NCBI RefSeq assembly: GCF_014196115.1
Contig: NZ_JACIDB010000001.1
Coordinates: forward strand, 806,001-870,000
DNA from: Sphingomonas aquatilis
GTDB taxonomy: Bacteria; Pseudomonadota; Alphaproteobacteria; Sphingomonadales; Sphingomonadaceae
Direction: 5' to 3'
DNA length: 64,000 nucleotides
The notes under the pieces were generated by a model, which did not search any database, had not been told where the DNA came from, and was given only the letters and a program-made list of their open reading frames with translations. Made by a program: the position numbers and the translations under genes. Every line of letters begins with the position of its first letter. The stretch's first letter is position 1. Positions 1 through 9,090 of this stretch are shown piece after piece.

Positions 1-1402
1 GACCGTTGTGGTGGCGGCACTGGGCGGTTTGATCTTGGCCGAGCTGGGCCTGCCGTTGGTGAATGCGGCGGGCGGTCTGTCGCTGACGATTCCCTATCAG
101 ATCGTGGTGCCGGCGCTGGTCGTGCTGGCGATCGTCACCGGGATCGCGGCGGGCTTCTACCCTGCAGTGATGCTGGTGCGCTTTCCGGCGGCGGCGGTGC
201 TGGCGTCGTCACGCGCGCCGGGCGGCGGCCGGGCGGGGACGCGGACGCGCGAGGCGCTGGTCGTCTTTCAGTTCGGCCTCGCCATCGCCTTCATGATCGG
301 CACCGCGGTGCTGGTCGCGCAGACGCGCTATGTGCGCACCGCCGATATCGGGTTCCGGCGCGACGGCCTGCTGGTGATCCCGTCGCTGTCGAGTGCGCAG
401 ATCAGTCCGGGCCAGGCCAATGCCATCGTCGCCGCGATCCGCGCGCTGCCGATGGTCAAGGCGGTCGGCCTCTCCAACTTTGCCGTGGGCGGCAGCGGCA
501 GCATGAGCAGCGACAACGTTCCGATCCCGGGGCGGCCGGGAGACGGCCCGATGCTGAACTGGGTCGATGTCGGCCCCGACTTCTTCAAGGCGCATGGCGT
601 CGGCGCGGTGGCGGGGCGGCTGTTCGACAACGCGCATCGTATGGACGACAACAGTCAGCGACCATCCGGGGCGGCCAAGAACATCATCATCACGATGAAG
701 GCGGTCGGTACGCTGGGTTTCCGTTCGGCGGATGAGGCCATCGGGAAGACGGTCGGCGGCGACCGTCCGCGTACGATCATCGGGGTCGTCCCCGATATGC
801 GCTTCCGATCGCCCCGCACGCCGATCGTGGCGACCTATTATTACTACACGACCAAGGCGCCGTCGTTCGTGACCGTCGCGAGCGTGCGGGTGGCAGGCGA
901 TCCGCGCGCGGCGCTGGCGGAGGTGAAGGCGATCTGGCAGCGGATGGCGCCGCAGGTGCCCTTCGGCGGCAAGAGCGCGGATGACCGGCTCGATGACTTC
1001 TACAAGGCCGACGAGCAGGCGACGCGGCTGTTCGCGATCGGCGCAGGGCTGGCGGTGGTGATCGGTTGCGTCGGCCTGTGGGGGCTGGCCTCGTTCAACA
1101 CCTCGCGGCGGATCAAGGAGATCGGCATCCGCAAGACGCTGGGCGCGTCGTCGGGTGATATCGTCAAGCTGCTGGTCGGGCAGTTCCTGCGGCCGGTGCT
1201 GATCGCCAACCTTGTCGCCTGGCCGATCGCCTTCTTCGCGATGCGGACGTGGCTGGCAGGGTTCGTGGATCGGATCAGCCTGTCGCCGCTGTTCTTCCTT
1301 GGCGCGACCGTGCTCGCCGTCGTGATCGCGGTGCTGACCGTGCTGGGGCAGGCGCTGAAGGCGAGCCGGGCTGCGCCGGCCTGGGCGTTGCGCCATGACT
1401 AA
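1..1402 (+). CDS. ABC transporter permease, MacB/FtsX-like (5' truncated by window)
   Basis: The frame is open from the first bases, so the N-terminus lies outside the window; about 466 codons are visible. Two FtsX-type permease segments can be seen: an early hydrophobic stretch (about residues 1-60) and a C-terminal block with the typical FtsX wording GIRKTLGAS followed by two membrane helices. Between them lies a soluble periplasmic domain of the MacB_PCD kind. The family (MacB, LolCE, YknZ) couples ATP hydrolysis by a partner ATPase to movement of substrates through or out of the inner membrane. The gene overlaps the next one, a TolC-like channel, by eight bases, which suggests a tripartite exporter whose adaptor and ATPase lie upstream. 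The substrate (antibiotic, peptide or lipid) cannot be read from the sequence. Confidence 0.85.
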   Translation, partial: TVVVAALGGLILAELGLPLVNAAGGLSLTIPYQIVVPALVVLAIVTGIAAGFYPAVMLVRFPAAAVLASSRAPGGGRAGTRTREALVVFQFGLAIAFMIGTAVLVAQTRYVRTADIGFRRDGLLVIPSLSSAQISPGQANAIVAAIRALPMVKAVGLSNFAVGGSGSMSSDNVPIPGRPGDGPMLNWVDVGPDFFKAHGVGAVAGRLFDNAHRMDDNSQRPSGAAKNIIITMKAVGTLGFRSADEAIGKTVGGDRPRTIIGVVPDMRFRSPRTPIVATYYYYTTKAPSFVTVASVRVAGDPRAALAEVKAIWQRMAPQVPFGGKSADDRLDDFYKADEQATRLFAIGAGLAVVIGCVGLWGLASFNTSRRIKEIGIRKTLGASSGDIVKLLVGQFLRPVLIANLVAWPIAFFAMRTWLAGFVDRISLSPLFFLGATVLAVVIAVLTVLGQALKASRAAPAWALRHD

Positions 1403-2642
1403 GCGCCTCGCCGCCATCGCGCTGCTGCTGAGTGCCGCGCCCGCCTCTGCCGAAACGCTGCGCGAGGCGATCGCGGCGGCCTATGCCACTAACCCGCAGC
1501 TCGCGGCGGCGCGGGCGCGGCAGGAGGCGCTGGCGGAAACGCCTGCACAGGCGCGGGCGCTCGGGCGGCCGACGCTGTCGGCCAGCGGGGGTGCGGGGTA
1601 CGACCGGCTGGGATACGGCAGCTCCGGCAATGCGTCGGTCGCGGCCGACCTGCCGATCTGGACCGGCGGGCGGGTGCGCGCGGCGGTCCGGGCGGCGCGC
1701 GAGGATGTCGCCGCGGGCGCGGAGGGGCTGCGCGATACCGAGGCGGCGATCCTGCAGGGCGTCGTGCTCGCCTACGCCGACCTGCTCTACAACCAACAGG
1801 CGGTCGAGGTGGCGCGTGTCGGCATCGAGCGGCTCGATCGGCAGGTGGAGGAGGCGCGCTCGCGCTTCAACCTGGGGCAGGGGACGCGCACCGACGTCGC
1901 GCAGCTGGAGGCGCAGCGCGCGACGGTCGTCGCCAATCTCGCCGATGCGGAAGGGGCGCTCGCCACCGCCGCCGCAGCCTATCGCGCCGCGGTGGGGCAG
2001 GATGCCGGCGCTTTGGTGGCCGACGTGCCGCCGCCCGCCGCGCTGCCCGCCGATCGTGGCCAGGCACGCGCGGCGGCCGAGGCGTCGAACCCTCTGCTCC
2101 TCCAGCAACGCCGCGTCGTCGCAGGGTCCGCCGCACGGATCGATGCGGCTCGCGCCGAGGGCGCGCCATCGCTGGACCTGACGGGCGGTTACGGCCGCGG
2201 CCTGATCGTCGGCGATGGCCGGACTCGGGGGTATGACGCCGCCGCCTCCGCCGGGCTCAGCCTGCGCATACCGTTGTTGACCGGCGGCCTCGTTCCGTCG
2301 CGCATACGGCAGGCCCAGGCGACCAACCGCGCCGAACGCTTTCAGGCAGACGCGACGCAGCGCGAAACCGTTCGCAGCGTCGATGCCGCCTGGGCGACGC
2401 TGAGCGCGGCGCAGGCACGGCTGCGCGCAAACGTCGATGGCCTTGCCGCCGCCGACCTCGCGCTGAAGGGCGTGCGTGCCGAATATGCCGTCGGCCTGCG
2501 CACGACGATCGACATTCTTGTTGCCGACCAGAGCTATCGCAGCGCGCAGCTGGCGGTCGCGTCGGCGCGGGCGGATGTGCTTGTGGCGCAGGCGGCGCTG
2601 CTGCGCGCGACGGGGCGGCTGGATAGCCGGGCCTACGGATAG
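1395..2642 (+). CDS. TolC-family outer membrane efflux protein
   Basis: A 415-residue protein with a clear signal peptide (residues 1-19, ending ASA) and two repeats of the TolC/OEP type, each rich in Ala, Gln, Arg and Glu in long helices. These are expected to form the trimeric periplasmic tunnel and outer membrane barrel. Conserved-looking points are NPQL near residue 35 and the YDAAASAGL-type strand before the second helical repeat. Length is normal for the family. It starts inside the end of the MacB-like permease (eight-base overlap, opposite phase), so the two are translationally coupled and probably serve one exporter. NodT, TolC and CusC subfamilies cannot be separated by eye; no lipobox is seen, which argues against the lipoprotein NodT/CusC type. 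Confidence 0.88.
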   Translation: MTKRLAAIALLLSAAPASAETLREAIAAAYATNPQLAAARARQEALAETPAQARALGRPTLSASGGAGYDRLGYGSSGNASVAADLPIWTGGRVRAAVRAAREDVAAGAEGLRDTEAAILQGVVLAYADLLYNQQAVEVARVGIERLDRQVEEARSRFNLGQGTRTDVAQLEAQRATVVANLADAEGALATAAAAYRAAVGQDAGALVADVPPPAALPADRGQARAAAEASNPLLLQQRRVVAGSAARIDAARAEGAPSLDLTGGYGRGLIVGDGRTRGYDAAASAGLSLRIPLLTGGLVPSRIRQAQATNRAERFQADATQRETVRSVDAAWATLSAAQARLRANVDGLAAADLALKGVRAEYAVGLRTTIDILVADQSYRSAQLAVASARADVLVAQAALLRATGRLDSRAYG

Positions 2643-2649
2643 GTTCATG

Positions 2650-2659
2650 CAATCGATTG
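2650..2659. promoter_or_regulatory. Candidate LacI-family operator (CAATCGATTG)
   Basis: A perfect 10-base palindrome with a central CG, the usual centre of LacI/GalR-family operators, lies 75 bases upstream of the sugar transporter start and just after the TolC-like gene stop. A LacI-family regulator is encoded convergently at 5162-6175, so it is the natural candidate to bind here. Assignment is inference from symmetry and position only. Confidence 0.4.
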
Positions 2660-2734
2660 TTGTATTGGCCTGCGCAAACCGCTATCGCTGATCCGATGAC
2701 GCTGCGACGATGGCGTCCGTCAGGGAGAGGCGCC

Positions 2735-4060
2735 ATGCGTATGCCGGAGATGAAGCCGCGACTGTCGGTGCCGCGTATCCTCGAGATGAACCTGGGGTTC
2801 CTGGGGCTGCAGTTCAGTTTCGGGCTGCAACAGGGCAATATGGCGCCGATCTACAGCTATCTCGGCGCGTCGGAGGCGTCGCTGCCGCTGCTGCAACTGG
2901 CGGGGCCGATGACGGGGTTGCTGGTCCAGCCGCTGATCGGCGCGCTGAGCGACCGGACGGATACGCGCTGGGGCCGGCGGACGCCCTATTTCCTGGTCGG
3001 TGCGCTGATGTGCGCGATCGGGCTGTTTTGCATGCCGCTGAGCAGTTCGATCCTGATGGCGGTGTCGCTGCTGTGGATCCTGGATGCCGGCAACAATATC
3101 ACGATGGAGCCGTATCGCGCTTATGTCTCCGATCGGCTCGATCCCAGCCAGCACCAGATCGGCTTCCTGACGCAATCGGCGTTCACCGGCCTTGCGCAAA
3201 TGCTCGCCTTCCTGACGCCGTCGCTGCTGGTCTGGGCGGGGATGAACCAGGATTGGGTCGACGCGCACAACATCCCCTATACCGCGCGCATCGCGTTCAT
3301 GGTCGGCGCGGTGCTGTCGCTGACGACGATCGTCTATTCGGTGCGGCGCGTGCCCGAACTGCCGCTGTCGCTCGCCGAGCGCGCGCGGATCGCGGCGGCG
3401 CCCAAGGGGCTGGGTGCGGCGCTGCGCGAGATCGGCACGGCGATCGTCCAGATGCCGCTCGCGATGCGCAAGCTGGCGCTGATGAGCCTGTTCCAATGGT
3501 ATGCGATGATGGCCTATTGGGCCTATGTCATCTACGCGATCGGCCGGTCGGTCTATGGCACCGCCGACGCAACCTCCAGCGGCTTCCATTCCGCGGTGCT
3601 GACCAACGGCGTGATGGCGGCCTGGTACAACGGCATCGCCTGTCTTGCGGCCTTTGCGATGGTGCCGCTCGCCCGCCGGATCGGTGCGGCACGGTTGCAT
3701 GGCGTCTGCCTGGTGCTGGCGGGCGCGGGGATGATCGCGCTGCCGCATGTCACGACCGCGGCGATGCTGTTCGTGCCGGCGATCGGCATCGGCATCGGCT
3801 GGGCGAGCATGATGGGTAACCCCTACGTCATCCTCGCCGGCGCGATCCCGCCCGAACGGACGGGCGTGTACATGGGCATTTTCAACATGATGATCGTCAT
3901 TCCGATGCTGATCTTCTCGGCGACGATGCCGCTGATCTACGGCCCGTGGCTGGGCGGCGATCCGCGCAACGTGCTGACCTTGTGCGGCGTGCTGATGGTC
4001 TGCGCGGCGGCGGCGGTCGTCTGGGTCCGCGAGCGCCCCGCGGCGGAGGCACGGGCATGA
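2735..4060 (+). CDS. MFS sugar transporter (SLC45/GPH-like, probable sucrose or fructoside importer)
   Basis: A 441-residue inner membrane protein with about 12 hydrophobic segments. After the first helix comes GLLVQPLIGALSDRTDTRWGRR, the loop 2-3 signature of SLC45/GPH-type sugar:proton symporters. I start it at the ATG at 2735 because AGGGAGAGG sits eight bases upstream; earlier in-frame starts add a basic, non-conserved leader. The stop overlaps the ATG of a GH68 gene (ATGA), so transporter and enzyme are coupled. With a GH68 partner that lacks a signal peptide, import of intact sucrose or a fructo-oligosaccharide followed by cytoplasmic cleavage is the likeliest role. Substrate is inferred from that neighbour, not from the transporter itself. 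Confidence 0.82.
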   Translation: MRMPEMKPRLSVPRILEMNLGFLGLQFSFGLQQGNMAPIYSYLGASEASLPLLQLAGPMTGLLVQPLIGALSDRTDTRWGRRTPYFLVGALMCAIGLFCMPLSSSILMAVSLLWILDAGNNITMEPYRAYVSDRLDPSQHQIGFLTQSAFTGLAQMLAFLTPSLLVWAGMNQDWVDAHNIPYTARIAFMVGAVLSLTTIVYSVRRVPELPLSLAERARIAAAPKGLGAALREIGTAIVQMPLAMRKLALMSLFQWYAMMAYWAYVIYAIGRSVYGTADATSSGFHSAVLTNGVMAAWYNGIACLAAFAMVPLARRIGAARLHGVCLVLAGAGMIALPHVTTAAMLFVPAIGIGIGWASMMGNPYVILAGAIPPERTGVYMGIFNMMIVIPMLIFSATMPLIYGPWLGGDPRNVLTLCGVLMVCAAAAVVWVRERPAAEARA

Positions 4061-5154
4061 GCGTGTGGCGGCGCGAGGATGCCGTATTGGCGGTGGCGGA
4101 CGCGGCAGCGCGGCTGCCGGTGATCCTGGCGAAAGACGTGGTGGCGATCGATCCCACCCGCGCCCTGTGGGACATGTGGCCGATCGCGCGTCGCGACGGC
4201 ACGACCGCGACGATCGACGGACGGCACTATTGGTTCTTCCTCGCCGTGCCGCAGGCGCCCGATCCCGAGGCGCGGCACGATGTCGCTCGTATCCGCTTGT
4301 ACAGCGTCGGCGCGGACGGCTGGCGCGATCATGGTGATGCCTTTCCCGATGGCTTCACACCGGGCACGCGCGAATGGTCGGGCAGCGCCTGGCTCGCTGA
4401 TGACGATGTGACGCTGACGATGCACTTCACCGCGGCGGGCGTGCGCGGCGGCGGCCCGCGCTTCACGCAGCGCCTGTTCGAAACCACCGGCCGGCTGGTC
4501 GACGGCCGCGTCACCGACTGGAGCGCGCCGGTCGAGACGGTGCGCGCCGACGGCCGTTGGTACGCGCCGGCCGAACAGGACGCCTCAATCGACGACCGGA
4601 TCAAGGGATTCCGCGACCCGGGCTATTTCCTCGACCCCGCGACGGGGCGCGAACACCTGCTGTTCACCGGCTCCGCGGCAGGCGCAACCGACGTCCACGA
4701 CGGCGTCGTCGGCCTCGCCACCCGCGACGGCTTCGGCTGGGCGATCAAGGCGCCGCTGGTGGACGCGACCGGCGTCAACAACGAGCTGGAACGCCCGCAT
4801 ATCGTGGTGCGCGACGGCCTGTATTATCTGTTCTGGTCGACGCAGGCGAAGCGCTTCGCCCCCGGCATCGATGCGCCGACCGGCCTGTACGGCATGGTCG
4901 CCGATCGCCTGTGCGGCCCTTGGCGCCCGCTCAACGGCAGCGGCCTCGTCGCCGCCAATCCGATCGAGGAACCGACACAGGCCTATTGCTGGTGGGTGAC
5001 GGGCGAGGGGGATGTCATCAGCTTCGTCGATTATTGGGGTCTCGATAATGTGCCGCGCGGCAGCGACGCCGCCTTCCGCCGCGAGCATTTCGGCGGCACC
5101 GCCGCGCCCTTCTTTCGATTGGAACTGAAGGGCGACAGCGCGCGGATCGCCTGA
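4057..5154 (+). CDS. Glycoside hydrolase family 68 (sucrose-active beta-fructosidase/levansucrase-like), no signal peptide
   Basis: The 365-residue protein shows the GH68 five-bladed propeller landmarks: WDMWP with the nucleophile Asp39, EWSGSA, the transition-state stabiliser Asp187 in FRDPG, and the acid/base Glu245 in ELERPH. GH68 enzymes split sucrose and either hydrolyse or transfer the fructosyl unit (levansucrase, inulosucrase, beta-fructofuranosidase). There is no signal peptide, and the protein is shorter than the roughly 415-470 residues of secreted levansucrases, so a cytoplasmic hydrolytic role after import is likely. The ATG overlaps the transporter stop by four bases. A LacI-type repressor gene lies convergently downstream. 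Hydrolase versus transferase cannot be decided here. Confidence 0.85.
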   Translation: MSVWRREDAVLAVADAAARLPVILAKDVVAIDPTRALWDMWPIARRDGTTATIDGRHYWFFLAVPQAPDPEARHDVARIRLYSVGADGWRDHGDAFPDGFTPGTREWSGSAWLADDDVTLTMHFTAAGVRGGGPRFTQRLFETTGRLVDGRVTDWSAPVETVRADGRWYAPAEQDASIDDRIKGFRDPGYFLDPATGREHLLFTGSAAGATDVHDGVVGLATRDGFGWAIKAPLVDATGVNNELERPHIVVRDGLYYLFWSTQAKRFAPGIDAPTGLYGMVADRLCGPWRPLNGSGLVAANPIEEPTQAYCWWVTGEGDVISFVDYWGLDNVPRGSDAAFRREHFGGTAAPFFRLELKGDSARIA

Positions 5155-5161
5155 CCTCTCG

Positions 5162-6175
5162 TCAGGCGCTGTCGCGTGCGACCAGCACCGGCTCCATCAC
5201 CAGCGACGGGCGGTCCTCGCCCGCGATGCGCGCGAACAGCGCATCGACCATCGCCTCGGCCCCGCGTGGCAAATCCTGCCGCACCGTCGTCAGCCCGATG
5301 CGCGCCTGCGCCGCGAAGGGCAGATCGTCGAAACCGGTGACGGCGATCCGTTGCGGCACGGCGGTCCCGCGCCGATCGAGCACCGCGATCGTCTGCATCG
5401 CGATCACGTCCGAGGCGGCGGCGATGCCGTCGATCGCGTCGCCCGCGCGGTCGAGGTTCGCGGCGATCTCCGCGGCCATGATGTCGGAGGCGAGGTGCGT
5501 GTCGAGCTGTAACGGCGGCGGCAGGCCGGCGGCCTCCGCGGCAATGCACAGGCCGCGGTGGCGATCGATCAGCTCCAGCGTCCGCACCTCGCCCATGAAG
5601 GCAAGCCGGCGACAACCGCGTGCGATCAACCGCTCGCCGACCAGTCGGCCCCCCGCGACATTGTCGACCCCGATCGCGCAATGCGCCTGACCCGGCACGG
5701 TGCTGCCCCAGACGACGAGCGGGCGATAGCGGCGCGCGACCTCTTCGATCACCGCGAACTGGTCCGACTGGCCGATCAGCAGCACGCCATCGAGTGTCCC
5801 CGACCGGACGATATCGTCCAGCCAGTCGTCGCTGTCGGGCACGACGCGGGACAGCAGCACGTCATAGCCGCGGGCGGTGATGCCGTCAGCGAGGTGGCCG
5901 AGCAGCGTCATGAAGAACGGGTCGGACAGATGCTGGCGCCGTTCATGGCCCAGCGGCACCGCGATGCCGATCACGCCGGTGCGCTGCGTGCGCAGCCGGC
6001 GCGCCATCAGATTGGGGCGAAAGCCATGTTCGGCGGCGATCGCGGCGATGCGCTGGCGCGTCTGTTCGTTGACCAGCGGACTGTTGGCGAGCGCGCGGGA
6101 TACCGTGCCGGGATTGACGCCGGCCAGCCGGGCGATGTCCTTCAGGGTGCGGATCGGGCGCTCAGCCGTGGTCAT
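5162..6175 (-). CDS. LacI/GalR-family transcriptional regulator
   Basis: A 337-residue protein that opens with the LacI helix-turn-helix: TLKDIARLAGVNPGTVSRAL at about residues 9-28, then the hinge region with MARRLRTQRTGVIGI. The rest is a periplasmic-binding-protein-like effector domain with the dimer wording DNVAGG and TGFDDLPFA. I use the ATG at 6175, which puts the HTH at the expected place; a longer in-frame start would add 16 basic residues. It is convergent with the GH68 gene (seven bases apart) and divergent from the PL26 lyase gene. It could therefore control the sucrose module, the lyase, or both. The CAATCGATTG palindrome at 2650 is the best operator candidate. Confidence 0.9.
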   Translation of the reverse strand: MTTAERPIRTLKDIARLAGVNPGTVSRALANSPLVNEQTRQRIAAIAAEHGFRPNLMARRLRTQRTGVIGIAVPLGHERRQHLSDPFFMTLLGHLADGITARGYDVLLSRVVPDSDDWLDDIVRSGTLDGVLLIGQSDQFAVIEEVARRYRPLVVWGSTVPGQAHCAIGVDNVAGGRLVGERLIARGCRRLAFMGEVRTLELIDRHRGLCIAAEAAGLPPPLQLDTHLASDIMAAEIAANLDRAGDAIDGIAAASDVIAMQTIAVLDRRGTAVPQRIAVTGFDDLPFAAQARIGLTTVRQDLPRGAEAMVDALFARIAGEDRPSLVMEPVLVARDSA

Positions 6176-6270
6176 GGTGACGGCATAGGTCGCGCCGCGG
6201 CGGAAATGAAGATGCCACCGCATCGTGCGCCAGAGCGCCCGCCCGGAAATCGCCTTTGACCGCAGCCGCC

Positions 6271-6288
6271 AAATAGTATCATATGATG
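6271..6288. promoter_or_regulatory. Candidate IclR-type operator upstream of the PL26 gene
   Basis: The sequence AAATAGTATCATATGATG contains the perfect palindrome ATCATATGAT and matches, at 15 of 18 positions without gaps, the reverse strand of the site at 24919-24936 in front of the IclR-family regulator gene. It lies 34 bases upstream of the PL26 start. The match was found by eye; binding is inferred. Confidence 0.45.
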
Positions 6289-6321
6289 AAAAGCTGTCCT
6301 ATATTTGAGAGGGTGCCGGAC

Positions 6322-9090
6322 ATGGCCGACTGGAGCCGCAGGACGTTCCTGCTTTCGACGACGGCCGCGACCGCGGCAAGCGTGATGGGCACGGAGGCGG
6401 TCGCCGCCGCCGAGACCGTCGCGAATGCGACAGGCGCGGCCGGCGGCAATGCCGGCTGGCTCGACGGCCCCCCACCCGCAGCGCATGAGGGCATGACCTG
6501 GGGGCAGCCCTGGCCGCGCGGCACGCGACTGGCCGATGCGTACCGGATCCGCGCAGGCGGGGCGACGCAACCCGTGCAGAGCTGGCCGTTGGCATGGTGG
6601 CCCGATGGATCGATCAAATGGACCGGCCATGCGGTGCCCGCCGACGCCGCGCTGGCAGCCGACCTGCGGGTCGAGGCGGGGAAGGCCGGCGGCGTTGGCG
6701 CCGCAGTGCGCGTCACCGAACGAGGTGACGTGATCGAGGTCGTCGTCGGCGACACGGTGTGGACGATCGGCCGCAGCGGCGCGGCGATCATCCGCAGCGC
6801 GGCCAGCGGCGGGCGCGAGGTGCTGCGCAACGTCGCGCTGACCGCATCGGCACAGGACGGGTCCGACGATGATGCCGAGGCCGCTCCGCGGCGGTTGCGC
6901 TACGCCAGCCGGATCGATCGTGCGGTGGTCGAACAGACCGGGCCGATCCGCGCGGTGGTGCGGGTCGAAGGCCAGCATGAGGGCGAGGGCGAGGGCGAGC
7001 GGTGGCTGCCCTTCTCGCTCCGCCTCTACTTCCACGCGGGGTCGGCGTCGGTGCGCGTGGTGCATAGCCTGATCTTCGACGGCGATCCCGCTAGGCGCTT
7101 CGTCCGGGGACTGGGTGTCACCGGCGAGGCGCCGCTGCGCGATGCGCTGTACGACCGTCACATCCGCTTCGCCGGACAGGATGGCGGCCTGTGGGCCGAG
7201 GCGGTGCGGCCGCTCACCGGCCTGCGTCGCGATCCCGGCAAGGCGTTCCGGACCGCCCAGACCGAGGGCCGCGCCGTACCGCCGATCGGCCAGATGGCGG
7301 CGGCGGTGCGCGACAAGCTCGACTATATCCCGGCCTGGGGCGAATTCCGCCTGCGCCAGCCCAATGCGGATGGCTTCGCGATCACCAAGCGGACCGGACC
7401 GGGCCATGGCTGGGTCGACGTGGATGGCGGCCAGCGCGCCGCGGGCCTCGGCTATATCGGGGGACCAAGCGGCGGCGTTGCCTTTGCCATGCACGATTTC
7501 TGGCAGCGCTGTCCCGTCGGCCTCGACGTTGCCGGCGCGGACGGTGACGCGGCGCGCTTCACGCTTTGGTATCACGCCCCCGACGCGCCGGCGATGGACC
7601 TGCGTTTCTATCACGGCACGATGGGCATGGCGGATTACGCGCACCAGAATCTGGGGCTGGACGTCACCTACGAGGATTATGAGCCGGGCTGGGGCGATGC
7701 GTCGGGCATCGCGCGGACCAGCGAGTTCCGGCTATGGGCCTTGCCCGCCACGCCGAGCCGTACGCGCCTTGCGCAGATGGCGGTGCAGGTCGCCCGCCCG
7801 CCGCGCATCGTCGCTGCCAATGCCGCGGTGCATGACGCCCATGTCTTCGGCATCTGGGGCCCTGCCACGCCGCCTGGACCCGGCGTGCGCGGCGGCATCG
7901 AAACCCGCGCGGCGAGGGAGTTGGACTTCTACATCTGCCAGATCGAGCAGCGTCGCTGGTATGGCTTCTGGAATTATGGCGACGTCATGCACAGCTATGA
8001 CGACGACCGGCACGTCTGGCGCTACGACATCGGCGGTTTCGCCTGGGATAACAGCGAGCTGTCGAGCGACCTGTGGCTCTGGTACGCCTATCTGCGCACC
8101 GGCCGCGCCGACGTGTTCCGCATGGCGGAGGCGATGACGCGCCACACGGGCGAGGTGGACGTCTATCATACCGGCCGCTTCAAGGGCTTCGGCACGCGTC
8201 ACGGCGTGCAGCATTGGGGCGACAGTTCGAAACAGCCGCGCATCTCCAACGCCGCCTATCGCCGCATCTTCTATTACCTCGCCGCCGACGAACGCTGCGG
8301 CGACCTGATGCACGCGCTGATCGACAGCGACCGGATGCTCGCCAACGTTGACATCATGCGCAAGGTCGGCGCGCATCTGCCCAATGACGGCGCGACCGTG
8401 GGGACGGGGGCGGTCGTCTCCGAAAAACCGCTGCCGGCGGGGCAGGTGTTCATGTCGTTCGGCACGATCTGGGGCCCGCTGGTCGCCGCCTGGATGACCG
8501 AATGGGAGCGGACGCGCGATACGCGCTGGCGCGACCGGATCGTCGCGGGCATGCGCACCATCCCGACGCTACTCAAGCAATGGTTCGCAGGTGGTGCGGC
8601 GTTCGACCTTGCCACCGGGCGGTTCGTGGGCGGCGGCGATACCGTTAGCATGAGCCATCTCAACGGCGTCTTCGGCGTGTTCGAAACGATGGCCGAACTG
8701 CTCGAACTGGTCGACGTGCCCGCCTATCGCGCGGCGTGGATCGACTATTGCGCGTATTACAACGCGCCCGAAGCAGCGTTCCGCGCGAAGACCGGCGATC
8801 CCGGCAAGGGGCGCGCGCTGACGCAGGCGCATTCGCGCTTCACCGCGTATGCGGCGGTGGCGACGAAGGACACGGCGCTCGCCCGGCGCGCCTGGGCGGA
8901 ATTCACCGGCGCGGGCGACCGTGCGGGTCGTGATCAGACGAAGGGCACGCGGCGCATCCTGCCGCCTGCGGTGCTGAAGCCGGTCGACGAACTGGCCGAC
9001 GTGTCGACCAACGATGCCGCGCAATGGGGGCTGGCGGCGACCGCCAATCTGGTGCTGCTCGCGCCGCTGATGGACGGCGGGACGTTGTGA
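6322..9090 (+). CDS. Exo-rhamnogalacturonan lyase, PL26 (PcRGLX/YetA-like), Tat-exported
   Basis: A 922-residue protein beginning with a twin-arginine signal (SRRTFLL at residues 4-10, Ala-rich cleavage region near residue 30). The mature part matches what I know of the PcRGLX/YetA family: an N-terminal RIFT-barrel region (TWGQPWPRG, WPDGSIKW), a beta-rich middle, and an alpha-helical C-terminal part with aromatic-rich wording such as WYGFWNYGDVMHSYD and GVQHWGDSS. Family enzymes release the terminal unsaturated galacturonosyl-rhamnose unit from rhamnogalacturonan I by beta-elimination. The ATG at 6322 follows GAGAGGG; an earlier ATG at 6283 would put 13 residues before the twin-arginine motif. 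It overlaps the next gene by one base. Tat export implies folding in the cytoplasm and action in the periplasm. Confidence 0.8.
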   Translation: MADWSRRTFLLSTTAATAASVMGTEAVAAAETVANATGAAGGNAGWLDGPPPAAHEGMTWGQPWPRGTRLADAYRIRAGGATQPVQSWPLAWWPDGSIKWTGHAVPADAALAADLRVEAGKAGGVGAAVRVTERGDVIEVVVGDTVWTIGRSGAAIIRSAASGGREVLRNVALTASAQDGSDDDAEAAPRRLRYASRIDRAVVEQTGPIRAVVRVEGQHEGEGEGERWLPFSLRLYFHAGSASVRVVHSLIFDGDPARRFVRGLGVTGEAPLRDALYDRHIRFAGQDGGLWAEAVRPLTGLRRDPGKAFRTAQTEGRAVPPIGQMAAAVRDKLDYIPAWGEFRLRQPNADGFAITKRTGPGHGWVDVDGGQRAAGLGYIGGPSGGVAFAMHDFWQRCPVGLDVAGADGDAARFTLWYHAPDAPAMDLRFYHGTMGMADYAHQNLGLDVTYEDYEPGWGDASGIARTSEFRLWALPATPSRTRLAQMAVQVARPPRIVAANAAVHDAHVFGIWGPATPPGPGVRGGIETRAARELDFYICQIEQRRWYGFWNYGDVMHSYDDDRHVWRYDIGGFAWDNSELSSDLWLWYAYLRTGRADVFRMAEAMTRHTGEVDVYHTGRFKGFGTRHGVQHWGDSSKQPRISNAAYRRIFYYLAADERCGDLMHALIDSDRMLANVDIMRKVGAHLPNDGATVGTGAVVSEKPLPAGQVFMSFGTIWGPLVAAWMTEWERTRDTRWRDRIVAGMRTIPTLLKQWFAGGAAFDLATGRFVGGGDTVSMSHLNGVFGVFETMAELLELVDVPAYRAAWIDYCAYYNAPEAAFRAKTGDPGKGRALTQAHSRFTAYAAVATKDTALARRAWAEFTGAGDRAGRDQTKGTRRILPPAVLKPVDELADVSTNDAAQWGLAATANLVLLAPLMDGGTL

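Noticed and set aside
209..1417. Long open frames on the strand opposite to clear genes (also at 1275-2648, 17876-20749, 31852-33579, 40374-42722, 47422-50199 and 60087-61841)
   Set aside because: They mirror real genes in GC-rich DNA where stop codons are rare, have Arg/Pro/Ala-rich products without recognisable domains, and lack ribosome sites.
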